Assembly (NCBI RefSeq): GCF_050947875.1
Contig: NW_027460412.1
Coordinates: forward strand, 186,001-250,000
Source: Dermacentor variabilis
Lineage: Eukaryota; Arthropoda; Arachnida; Ixodida; Ixodidae
Direction: 5' to 3'
DNA length: 64,000 nucleotides
The stretch's first letter is position 1; each line of letters starts with the position of its first letter. Below, in pieces: positions 50,426 through 62,215 of the stretch. Position numbers and translations under genes: made by a program. The notes beneath the pieces were generated by a model. It was not told the DNA's origin. It did no database searches and saw only the letters and a list, made by a program, of their open reading frames with translations.

Positions 50426-52396
50426 TTTTGCAGAAAACAACGTCCGCGTCTACTAAAGATGCATGTGCATGCTTAACAAGTGGTTTGGCACAAATCCATG
50501 CGCGGGTGCTAAAAAGAGCAGCATGGGCGTGCTTGGTACGTCGTTTGGTAGAAATCCACGTGCGCGTTCTGCCAAAACCGCCATTTGCATGCATATCTTG
50601 TGGTTTTGCAGAAAACAACATCCGCGTCTACCAAAATATGCACGTGCATGCTAAACAAGTGGTTTGGCACAAATTCATGCGCGGGTGCTAAAAAGAGCAG
50701 CATGGGCGTGCTTAGCACATCGTTTGGTAGAAATCCACGTGCGCGTTCTGCCAAAAGCACCATTTATTTGCATGCATATCTTGTGGTTTTGGAGAAAACA
50801 ACGTCCGCATCTACCAAAAGATGCATGTGCATGCTTAACAAGTGGTTTGGCACAAATCCATGCGCGGGTGCTAAAAAAAGCAGCATGGGCGTGCCTAGCA
50901 CGCCGTTTGGTAGAAATCCACGTGCGCGTTCTGCCAAAAGCACCATTTGCATGCATATCTTGTTGTTTTGCAGAAAGCAACGTCCGCGTCTACCAAAAGA
51001 TGCATGTGCATGCTTAACAAGTGCTTTGGCACAAATCCATGCGCGGGTCCAAAAAAGAGCAGCATGGGCGTGCTTCGCACGTCGTTTGGTAGAAATCCAC
51101 GTGCGCGTTCTGCCAAAAGCACCATTTGCATGCATATCTTGTGGTTTTGCAGAAAAGAACGTCCGCGTCTACCAAAAGATGCATGTGCATGCTTAACAAG
51201 TGGTTTGGCACAAATCCATGCGCGGGTGCTAAAAGGGGCAGCATGGACGTGCTTAGCACGTTGTTTGGTAGAAATCCACGTGCGCGTTCTGACAAAAGCA
51301 CCATTTGCATGCATATCTTGTGGTTTTGCAGAAAACAACGTCCGCGTCTACCAAAAGATGCATGTGCATGCTTAACAAGTGGTTTGGCACAAATCCATGC
51401 GCGGGTGCTAAAAAGAGCAGCATGGCCGTGCTTAGCGCGGCGTTTGGTAGAAATCCACGTGCGCGTTCTGCCAAAAGCACCATTTGCATGCACATCTTTA
51501 GGTTTTGCAGAAAACAACGTCCGCGTCTACCAAAAGATAAATATGCATGCTTAACAAGTGGTTTGGCACAAATCCACGCGCGGGTGCTAAAAAGAGCAGA
51601 TGGACGAGATTAGCACGTCATCTGCTAGAAATCTACGTGCGCGCTCTGCCAAAAGCACCATTTGCATGCATACCTTGTGGTTTTGCAGAAAACAACGTCC
51701 GCGTCTACCAAAAGATGCATGTGCAAGCTTAACAAGTGGCCTGTCTCAAATCCATGGGCGGGTGCTAAAAAGAGCAGCATGGGCGTGCTTAGCACGTCAT
51801 TTGGTAGAAATTCACGTGCCCGTTCTGCCAAAAGCACCATTTGCATGCATACCTTGTGGTTTTGCAGATAACAACGTCCGCGTCTGCTAAAATATGCATG
51901 TGCATGCTTAACAAGTGGTTTGGCACAAATCCATGCGCGGGTGCTAAAAAGAGCAGCATGGGCGTGCTTAGCACGTCCTTTGGTAGAAATCCACGTGCGC
52001 GTTCTGCCAAAACCACCATTTGCATGCATATCTTGTGGTTTTGCAGAAAAGAACGTCCGCGTCTACCAAAAGTTGCATGTGCATGCTTAACAAGTGGTTT
52101 GGCACAAATCCATGCGCGGGTGCTAAAAAGAGCAGCATGGGCGTGCTTAGCACGTTGTTTGGTAGAAATGCACGTGCGCGTTCTGCCAAAAGCACCATTT
52201 GCATGCATATCTTGTGGTTTTGCAGAAAACAACGTCCGCGTCTACCAAAAGATACATGTGCATGCTTAACAAGTGATTTGGCACAAATCCACGCGCGGGT
52301 GCTAAAAAGAGCAGCATGGCCATGCTTAGCGCGTCGTTTGGTAGAAACCCACGTGCGCGTTCTGCCAAAAGCACCATTTGCATGCACATCTTTTGG
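50426..52396. repeat. HOR unit R6 (11 monomers, 1,971 bp), variant y2
   Basis: Lacks the y1 1-bp deletion, has GCAGAAAGCAACG near 50,972 and retains the GATAAATATGC monomer near 51,537. It pairs with R8 at a shift of about 3,942 bp. Confidence 0.8.
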
Positions 52397-54367
52397 TTTT
52401 GCAGAAAACAACGTCCGCGTCTACTAAAGATGCATGTGCATGCTTAACAAGTGGTTTGGCACAACTCCATGCGCGGGTGCTAAAAAGAGCAGCATGGGCG
52501 TGCTTGGTACGTCGTTTGGTAGAAATGCACGTGCGCGTTCTGCCAAAACCGCCATTTGCATGCATATCTTGTGGTTTTGCAGAAAACCACATCCGCGTCT
52601 ACCAAAATATGCACGTGCATGCTAAACAAGTGGTTTGGCACAAATCCATGCGCGGGTGCTAAAAAGAGCAGCATGGGCGTGCTTAGCACATCGTTTGGTA
52701 GAAATCCACGTGCGCGTTCTGCCAAAAGCACCATTTATTTGCATGCATATCTTGTGGTTTTGGAGAAAACAACGTCCGCATCTACCAAAAGATGCATGTG
52801 CATGCTTAACAAGTGGTTTGGCACAAATCCATGCGCGGGTGCTAAAAAAAAGCAGCATGGGCGTGCCTAGCACGCCGTTTGGTAGAAATCCACGTGCGCG
52901 TTTTGCCAAAAGCACCATTTGCATGCATATCTTGTTGTTTTGCAGAAAACAACGTCCGCGTCTACCAAAAGATGCATGTGCATGCTTAACAAGTGCTTTG
53001 GCACAAATCCATGCGCGGGTCCAAAAAAGAGCAGCATGGGCGTGCTTCGCACGTCGTTTGGTAGAAATCCACGTGCGCGTTCTGCCAAAATCACCATTTG
53101 CATGCATATATTGTGGTTTTGCAGAAAAGAACGTCCGCGTCTACCAAAAGATGCATGTGCATGCTTAACAAGTGGTTTGGCACAAATCCATGCGCGGGTG
53201 CTAAAAGGGGCAGCATGGACGTGCTTAGCACGTTGTTTGGTAGAAATCCACGTGCGCGTTCTGCCAAAAGCACCATTTGCATGCACATCTTTAGGTTTTG
53301 CAGAAAACAACGTCCGTGTCTACCAAAAGATGCATTTGCATGCTTAACAAGTGGTTTGGCACAAATCCACGCGCGGGTGCTAAAAAGAGCAGATGGACGA
53401 GATTAGCACGTCATCTGCTAGAAATCTAGTGCGCGCTCTGCCAAAAGCACCATTTGCATGCATACCTTGTGGTTTTGCAGAAAACAACGTCCGCGTCTAC
53501 CAAAAGATGCATGTGCAAGCTTAACAAGTGGTTTGTCTCAAATCCATGGGCGGGTGCTAAAAAGAGCAGCATCGGCGTGCTTAGCACGTCATTTGGTAGA
53601 AATCCACGTGCCCGTTCTGCCAAAAGCACCATTTGCATGCATACCTTGTGGTTTTGCAGATAACAACGTCCGCGTCTGCTAAAAGATGCATGTGCATGCT
53701 TAACAAGTGGTTTGGCACAAATCCATGCGCGGGTGCTAAAAAGAGCAGCATGGGCGTGCTTAGCACGTCCTTTGGTAGAAATCCACGTGCGCGTTCTGCC
53801 AAAACCACCATTTGCATGCATATCTTGTGGTTTTGCAGAAAACAACGTCCGCGTCTACCAAAAGATGCATGTGCATGTTTAACAAGTGGTTTGGCACAAA
53901 TTCATGCGCGGGTGCTAAAAAGAGCAGCATGGGCGTGCTTATCACGTCGTTTGGTAGAAATCCAAGTGCGCGTTCTGCCAAAAGCACCATTTGCATGCAT
54001 ATCTTGTGGTTTTGCAGAAAAGAACGTCCGCCTCTACCAAAAGATGCATGTTCATGCTTAACAAGTGGTTTGGCACAAATCCATGCGCGGGTGCTAAAAA
54101 GAGCAGCATGGGCGTGCTTAGCACGTTGTTTGGTAGAAATGCACGTGCGCGTTCTGCCAAAAGCACCATTTGCATGCATATCTTGTGGTTTTGCAGAAAA
54201 CAACGTCCGCGTCTACCAAAAGATACATGTGCATGCTTAACAAGTGATTTGGCAGAAATCCACGCGCGGGTGCTAAAAAGAGCAGCATGGCCGTGCTTAG
54301 CGCGTCGTTTGGTAGAAACCCACGTGCGCGTTCTGCCAAAAGCACCATCTGCATGCACATCTTTAGG
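52397..54367. repeat. HOR unit R7 (11 monomers, 1,971 bp), variant y1
   Basis: Carries the 1-bp deletion at 53,428/53,429. It is one base longer than R5, accounted for by an extra A in the GCTAAAAAAAAGC run near 52,843. Confidence 0.85.
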
Positions 54368-56521
54368 TTTTGCAGAAAACAACGTCCGCGTCTACTAAAG
54401 ATGCATGTGCATGCTTAACAAGTGGTTTGGCACAAATCCATGCGCGGGTGCTAAAAAGAGCAGCATGGGCGTGCTTGGTACGTCGTTTGGTAGAAATCCA
54501 CGTGCGCGTTCTGCCAAAACCGCCATTTGCATGCATATCTTGTGGTTTTGCAGAAAACAACATCCGCGTCTACCAAAATATGCACGTGCATGCTAAACAA
54601 GTGGTTTGGCACAAATTCATGCGCGGGTGCTAAAAAGAGCAGCATGGGCGTGCTTAGCACATCGTTTGGTAGAAATCCACGTGCGCGTTCTGCCAAAAGC
54701 ACCATTTATTTGCATGCATATCTTGTGGTTTTGGAGAAAACAACGTCCGCATCTACCAAAAGATGCATGTGCATGCTTAACAAGTGGTTTGGCACAAATC
54801 CATGCGCGGGTGCTAAAAAAAAGCAGCATGGGCGTGCCTAGCACGCCGTTTGGTAGAAATCCACGTGCGCGTTCTGCCAAAAGCACCATTTGCATGCATA
54901 TCTTGTTGTTTTGCAGAAAGCAACGTCCGCGTCTACCAAAAGATGCATGTGCATGCTTAACAAGTGCTTTGGCACAAAATCCATTGCGCGGGTCCAAAAA
55001 AAGAGCAGCATGGGCGTGCTTCGCACGTCGTTTGGTAGAAATCCACGTGCGCGTTCTGCCAAAAGCACCATTTGCATGCATATCTTGTGGTTTTGCAGAA
55101 AAGAACGTCCGCGTCTACCAAAAGATGCATGTGCATGCTTAACAAGTGGTTTGGCACAAATCCATGCGCGGGTGCTAAAAGGGGCAGCATGGACGTGCTT
55201 AGCACGTTGTTTGGTAGAAATCCACGTGCGCGTTCTGACAAAAGCACCATTTGCATGCATATCTTGTGGTTTTGCAGAAAACAACGTCCGCGTCTATCAA
55301 AAGATGCATGTGCATGCTTAACAAGTGGTTTGGCACAAATCCATGCGCGGGTGCTAAAAAGAGCAGCATGGCCGTGCTTAGCGCGTCGTTTGGTAGAAAT
55401 CCACGTGCGCGTTCTGCCAAAACCACCATTTGCAGGCACATCTTCAGGTTTTGCAGAAAACAACGTCCGCGTCTACCAAAAGATGCATATGCATGCTTAA
55501 CAAGTGGTTTGGCACAAATCCACGCGCGGGTGCTAAAAAGAGCAGATGGACGAGATTAGCACGTCATCTGCTAGAAATCTACGTGCGCGCTCTGCCAAAA
55601 GCACCATTTGCATGCATACCTTGTGGTTTTGCAGAAAACAACGTCCGCGTCTACCAAAAGATGCATGTGCAAGCTTAACAAGTGGTTTGTCTCAAATCCA
55701 TGGGCGGGTGCTAAAGAGAGCAGCATGGGCGTGCTTAGCACGTCATTTGGTAGAAATCCACGTGCCCGTTCTGCCAAAAGCACCATTTGCATGCATACCT
55801 TGTGGTTTTGCAGATAACAACGTCCGCGTCTGCTAAAAGATGCATGTGCATGCTTAACAAGTGGTTTGGCACAAATCCATGCGCGGGTGCTAAAAAGAGC
55901 AGCATGGGCGTGCTTAGCACGTCCTTTGGTAGAAATCCACGTGCGCGTTCTGCCAAAACCACCATTTGCATGCATATCTTGTGGTTTTGCAGAAAACAAC
56001 GTCCGCGTCTACCAAAAGATGCATGTGCATGTTTAACAAGTGGTTTGGCACAAATTCATGCGCGGGTGCTAAAAAGAGCAGCATGGGCGTGCTTATCACG
56101 TCGTTTGGTAGAAATCCAAGTGCGCGTTCTGCCAAAAGCACCATTTGCATGCATATCTTGTGGTTTTGCAGAAAAGAACGTCCGCGTCTACCAAAAGATG
56201 CATGTGCATGCTTAACAAGTGGTTTGGCACAAATCCATGCGCGGGTGCTAAAAAGAGCAGCATGGGCGTGCTTAGCACGTTGTTTGGTAGAAATGCACGT
56301 GCGCGTTCTGCCAAAAGCACCATTTGCATGCATATCTTGTGGTTTTGCAGAAAACAACGTCCGCGTCTACCAAAAGATACATGTGCATGCTTAACAAGTG
56401 ATTTGGCACAAATCCACGCGCGGGTGCTAAAAAGAGCAGCATGGCCGTGCTTAGCGCGTCGTTTGGTAGAAACCCACGTGCGCGTTCTGCCAAAAGCACC
56501 ATTTGCATGCACATCTTTAGG
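54368..56521. repeat. HOR unit R8 (12 monomers, 2,154 bp), variant y2
   Basis: Compared with R6 it has one extra monomer (179 bp) and four extra single bases: the longer A run near 54,815 and three insertions at 54,974-55,002. These sum exactly to the 183-bp length difference. Confidence 0.8.
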
Positions 56522-59500
56522 TTTTGCAGAAAACAACGTCCGCGTCTACTAAAGATGCATGTGCATGCTTAACAAATGGTTTGGCACAAATCCATGCGCG
56601 GGTGCTAAAAAGAGCACCATGGGCGTGCTTGGTACGTCGTTTGGTAGAAATCCACGTGCGCGTTCTGCCTAAACCGCCATTTGCATGCATATCTTGTGGT
56701 TTTGCAGAAAACAACATCCGCGTCTGCCAAAATATGCACGTGCATGCTAAACAAGTGGTTTGGCACAAATCCATGCGCGGGTGCTAAAAAGAGCAGCATG
56801 GGCGTGCTTAGCACATCGTTTGGTAGAAATCCACGTGCGCGTTCTGCCAAAAGCACCATTTATTTCCATGCATATCTTGTGGTTTTGGAGAAAACAACGT
56901 CCGCATCTACCAAAAGATGCATGTGCATGCTTAACAAGTGGTTTGGCACAAATCCATGCGCGGGTGCTAAAAAAAGCAGCATGGGCGTGCCTAGCACGCC
57001 GTTTGGTAGAAATCCACATGCGCGTTCTGCCAAAAGCACCATTTGCATATATAGCTTGTGGTTTCGCAGAAAACAACGTCCGGGTCTACCAAAAGATGCA
57101 TGTGCATGCTTAAAAAGTGTTTTGGCACAAATCCATGCGCGGGTGCTAAAAAGAGCAGCATGGGCGTGCTTAGCACGTCGTTTGGAAGAAATCCACGTGC
57201 GCGTTCTGCGAAAAGCACCATTTGCATTCACATCTTCTGGTTTTGCAGAAAACAACGTCCGCGTCTACCAAAGATACATGTGCATGCTTAAGTGGTTTGG
57301 CAGAAATCAATGCGCGGGTGCTAAAAAGAGCAGCATGGGCGTGCTTAGCACGTCCTTTGGTAGAAATCCACGTGCGTGTTCTGCCAAAAGCACCATTTGC
57401 ATGCACATCTTTAGGTTTTGCAGAAAACAACATCTGCGTCTACCAAAAGATGCATGTGCATGCTTAACAAGTGGTTTGGCACAAATCCACGCGCGGGTGC
57501 TAAAAAGAGCAGATGGACGAGATTAGCACGTCTTTTGGTAGAAGTCCATGTGCGCGTTCTGCCAAAAGCACAATTTGCATGCATATCTTGTGGTTTTGCA
57601 GAAAACAGTGTCCGCGTCTACCAAAAGATGCATGTGCATGCTTAACAAGTGGTTTGGCACAAATCCATGCGCTGGTGCTAAAAAGACCAGCATGGCCGTG
57701 CTTAGCGCGTCGTTTGGTATAAATCCACGTGCGCGTTCTGCCAAAAGCACCATTTGCATGCACATCTTTAGATTTTGCAGAAAACAACGTCCGCGTCTAC
57801 CAAAAGATGCATGTGCATGCTTAACAAGTGGTTTGGCACAAATCCACGCGCGCGTGCTAAAAAGAGCAGATGGACGACATTAGCACGTCGTTTGCTATAA
57901 ATCTACGTGCGCGCTCTGCCAAAAGCACCATTTGCATGCATACCTTGTGGTTTTGCAGAAAACAACGTCCACGTCTACCAAAAGATGCATGTGCATGCTT
58001 AACAAGTGGTTTGGCACAAATCCATGCGCGGCTGCTAAAAAGAGCAGCATAGGCGTTCTTAGCACGTCGTTTGGTAGAAATCCACGTGCGCGTTCTGCCA
58101 AAAGCACCATTTGCATGCATATTTTGTGGTTTTGCAGAAAACAACGTCCGCGTCTACCAAAGCTGCATGTGCATGCTTAAGAAGTGGTTTGGCACAAATC
58201 CAAGCGCGGGTCCTAAAAAAGCAGCATGGGCGTGCTTAGCACGTCGTTTCGTAGAAATCCATATGCGCGCTCTCCCAAAAGTACTATTTGCATGCATACC
58301 TTGTGGTTTTGCAGAAAACAACGTCCGCGTCTACCAAAATATGCATGTGCATGCTTAACAAGTGGTTTGGCACAAATTCATGCGCGGGTCCAAAAAAGAG
58401 CAGGATGGGCGTGCTTAGCACGTCCTTTGGTAGAAATCCACGTGCGCGTTCTGCCAAAAGCACCATTTGCATGCATATCTTGTTGTCTTGCAGAAAACAA
58501 CGTCCGCGTCTACCAAAAGATGCATGTGCATGCTTAACAAGTGGTTTGGCACAAATCCATGCGCAGGTGCTAAAAAGAGCAGCATGGCCGTGCTTAGCAC
58601 GTCGTTTTGTAGAAATCCACGTGCGCGTTCTGCCAAAAGCACAATTTGCATGCATATCTTGTGGTTTTGCAGAAAAGAACGTCCGCGTCTACCAAAAGAT
58701 GCATGTGCATGCTTAACATGTGGTTTGGCACAAATCCATGCGCGGGTGCTAAAAAGAGCAGCATGGGCGTGCTTAGCAAGTCGTTTGGTAGAAGTCCACG
58801 TGCGCGTTCTGCCAAAAGCACCATTTGCATGCACATCTTGTGGTTTTCCAGAAAACAACGTCCGCGTCTACCAAAAGATGCATGTGCATGCTTAACAAGT
58901 GCTTTGGCACAAATCCATGCGCCGGTGCTAAAAAGAGCAGCGTGGGCGTGCCTAGCACGTCGTTTTGTAGAAATCCACGTGCGCGTTCTGCAAAAAGCAC
59001 CATTTGCATATATAGCTTGTGGTTTCGCAGAAAACAACGTCCGCGTCTACCAAAAGATGCATGTGCATGCTTAACAAGTGGTTTGGCACAAATCCATGCG
59101 CGGGTGCTAAAAAGAGAAGCATGGGCGTGCTTAGCACGTCCTTTGGTAGAAATCCACGTGCGCGTTCTGCCAAAAGCACTATTTGCATGCATATCTTGTG
59201 GTTTTGCAGAAAACAACGTCCGCGTCTACCAAAAGATGCATGTACATGCTTAACAAGTGGTTTGCCACAAATCCATGCGCGGGTGCTAAAAAGAGCAGCA
59301 TGGGCGTGCTTTTCACGTCGTTTGGTAGAAATCCAAGTGCGCGTTCTGCCAAAAGCACCATTTGCATGCACATCTTTAGGTTTTGCAGAAAACAACGTCC
59401 ACGTCTACCAAAAGATGCATGTGCATGCTTAACAAGTGGTTTGGCACAAATCCACGCGCGGGTGCTAAAAAGAGCAGATAGACGAGATTAGCACGTCGTC

Positions 59501-62063
59501 TGCTAGAAATCTACGTGCGCGCTCTGCCAAAAGCACCATTTGCATGCATACCTTGTGGTTTTGCAGAAAACAACGTCCGCGTCTACCAAAAGATGCATGA
59601 GCAAGCTTAACAAGTGGTTTGTCTCAAATCCATGGGCGGGTGCTAAAAAGAGCAGCATGGGCGTGCTTAGCACGTCATTTGGTAGAAATCCACGTGCGCG
59701 TTCTGCCAAAACCACCATTTGCATGCATATCTTGTGGTTTTGCAGAAAACAACGTGCGCGTCTACCAAAAGATGCATGTGCATGTTTAACAAGTGGTTTG
59801 GCACAAATCCATGCGCGGGTGCTAAAAAAAGCAGCATGGGCGTGCTTATCACGTCGTTTGGTAGAAATCTAAGTGCGCGTTCTGCCAAAAGCACCATTTG
59901 CATGCATATCTTGTGGTTTTGCAGAAAAGAACGTCCGCGTCTACCAAAAGATGCATGTGCATGCTTAAGTGGTTTGGCAGAAATCAATGCGCGGGTGCTA
60001 AAAAGAGCAGCATGGGCGTGCTTAGCACGTCCTTTGGTAGAAATCCACGTGCGTGTTCTGCCAAAAGCACCATTTGCATGCACATCTTTAGGTTTTGCAG
60101 AAAACAACATCTGCGTCTACCAAAAGATGCATGTGCATGCTTAACAAGTGGTTTGGCACAAATCCACGCGCGGGTGCTAAAAAGAGCAGATGGACGAGAT
60201 TAGCACGTCTTTTGGTAGAAGTCCATGTGCGCGATCTGCCAAAAGCACAATTTGCATGCATATCTTGTGGTTTTGCACAAAACAGTGTCCGCGTCTACCA
60301 AAAGATGCATGTGCATGCTTAACAAGTGGTTTCGCACAAATCCATGCGCGGGTGCTAAAAAGAGCAGCATGGGCGTGCTTGGCACTTAATTTGGTAGAAA
60401 TCCACGTGCCCGTTCTGCCAAAAGCACCATTTGCATGCATACCTTTTGGTTTTGGAGAAAACAACGTTCGCGTCTTCGAAAAGATGCATGTGCATGCTTA
60501 ACAAGTGGTTTGGCACAAATCCACGCGCGGGTGCTAAAAAGAGCAGCATGGCCGTGCTTAGCGCGTCGTTTGGTAGAAATCCACGTGCGCGTTCTGCCAA
60601 AAGCACCATTTGCATGCACATCTTTAGGTTTTGCAGAAAACAAACTCCGCGTCTACTAAAGATGCATGTGCATGCTTAACAAGTGGTTTGGCACAAATCC
60701 ATGCGCGGGTGCTAAGAAGAGCAGCATGGGCGTGCTTGGTACGTCGTTTGGTAGAAATCCACGTGCGCGTTCTGCCAAAACCGCCATTTGCATGCTTATC
60801 TTGTGGTTTTGCAGAAAACAACGTCCGCGTCTACCAAAATATGCACGTGCATGCTAAACAAGTGGTTTGGCACAAATCCATGCGCGGGTGCTCAAAAGAG
60901 CAGCATGGGCGTGCTTAGCACATCGTTTGGTAGAAATCCACGTGCGCGTTCTGCCAAAAGCACCATTTATTTGCATGCATATCTTGTTGTTTTGCAGAAA
61001 ACAACGTCTGCGTCTACCAAAAGATGCATGTGCATGCTTAACAAGTGGTTTGGCACAAATCCATGCGCGGGTGCTAAAAAGAACAGCATGCGTGTGCTTA
61101 GCAGCACATTTGGTAGAAATCCACGTGCGCGTTCTGCCAAAAGCACCGTTTGCATGCATACCTTGTGGTTTTGCAGAAAACAACGTCCGCGTCTACCAAA
61201 ACATGCATGTGCATGCTTAACAAGTGGTTTGGCAAAAATCCATGCGCGGGTGCTAAAAAGAGCAGCATGGGCGTGCTTAGCACGTCGATTGGTAGAAATC
61301 CACGTGCGCTTTCTTCCAAAAGAACCATTAATTTGCATGCATATCTTGTGGTTTTGCAGAAAAGAACGTCCGCGTCTACCAAAAGATGCATGTGCATGCT
61401 TAACATGTGGTTTGGCACAAATCCATGCGCGGGTGCTAAAAAGAGCAGCATGGCCGTGCTTAGCAAGTCGTTTGGTAGAAATCCACGTGCGTGTTCTGCC
61501 AAAAGCATCATCTGCATGCATATCTTGTGGTTTTGCAGAAAACAACGTCCGCGTCTACCAAAAGATGCATGTGCATGCTTAACAAGTGGTTTGGCACAAA
61601 TCCATGCGCGGGTGTTAAAAAAAGCAGCATGGGCGTGCCTAGCACGCCGTTTGGTAGAAATCCACGTGCGCGTTCTGCCAAAAACACCATTTGCATATAT
61701 AGCTTGTGGTTTCGCAGAAAACAACGTCCGGGTCTACCAAAAGATGCATGTTCATGCTTAAAAAGTGTTTTGGCACAAATCCATGCGCGGGTGCTAAAAA
61801 GAGCAGCATGGGCGTGCTTAGCACGTCGTTTGGAAGAAATCCACGTGCGCGTTCTGCCAAAAGCACCATTTGCATTCACATCTTCTGGTTTTGCAGAAAA
61901 CAACGTCCGCGTCTACCAAAGATACATGTGCATGCTTAAGTGGTTTGGCATAAATCAATGCGCGGGTGCTAAAAAGAGCAGCATGGGCGTGCTTAGCACG
62001 TCCTTTGGTAGAACTCCACGCGCGCGTTCTGCCAAAAGCACCATTTGCATGCATATCTTGTGG

Positions 62064-62122
62064 TTTTGCAGAAAACAACGTCCGCGTCTACCAAAAGATG
62101 CATGTGCATGCTTAACAAGTGG
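62064..62122 (+). repeat. Subunit A (59 bp) of the reference monomer
   Basis: Runs from TTTTGCAGAAAAC to AACAAGTGG. It aligns with subunit C at 45 of 59 positions and with B at 39 of 59 (hand count, one gap). The missing base relative to C falls near position 24, after CCGCGT. The first half has TTTTG and CCAAAA as weak inverted arms. The second half contains the alternating purine-pyrimidine tract ATGCATGTGCATGC. Recurrent variants are GATACATG, GATAAATATGC, AAAACAGTGTCC and a 3-bp deletion giving CTTAAGTGG. Confidence 0.9.
62100..62111 (+). other. GCATGTGCATGC near-palindrome (subunit A)
   Basis: This 12-bp element is palindromic at 10 of 12 positions and lies inside a 14-bp alternating purine-pyrimidine run starting with ATGC. 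It is at the position equivalent to AGCATGGGCGTGCT in B and TGCATGCA in C (62225-62232), so the second-half palindrome was probably part of the ancestral 60-mer. Confidence 0.6.
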
Positions 62123-62182
62123 TTTGGCACAAATCCATGCGCGGGTGCTAAAAAGAGCAGCATGGGCGTGCTTAGCACGTCG
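62123..62182 (+). repeat. Subunit B (60 bp) of the reference monomer
   Basis: Runs from TTTGGCACAAATCC to TTAGCACGTCG. It matches subunit C at 41 of 60 positions without gaps and A at 39 of 59. It is the most GC-rich third (about 55%) and carries 5 of the 11 CpGs. It is also the most variable third and distinguishes most monomer classes: CCAYGCGCGG, GCATGGSCGTGC, GGGTCCAAAAAAGAG, GGGTCCTAAAAAAG, and a 1-bp-shorter form containing GATGGACGAGATT. Confidence 0.9.
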
Positions 62183-62215
62183 TTTGGTAGAAATCCACGT
62201 GCGCGTACTGCCAAA
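62183..62215 (+). other. Imperfect 33-bp dyad with CACGTG core (subunit C)
   Basis: Arm TTTGGTAGAA at 62183-62192 pairs with TTCTGCCAAA (here TACTGCCAAA) at 62206-62215, around CACGTG at 62196-62201. The structure repeats once per monomer, and degenerate versions occupy the same place in A and B. It could support a hairpin or cruciform or a symmetric protein site. CACGTG is a generic bHLH/bZIP core, and its use here is not shown. Confidence 0.6.

Noticed and set aside
62130..62150. CENP-B box (TTCG-N4-A-N2-CGGG)
   Set aside because: CGGG is present in GCGCGGGTGC, but TTCG is not at the required spacing on either strand. At 8,459 TTCGG and CGGG coexist but are about 15 bp apart instead of 7.
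62196..62201. Functional G-box/E-box (CACGTG) promoter
   Set aside because: It is present in most monomers as part of the repeat, with no gene downstream. Sequence alone cannot support regulatory use.
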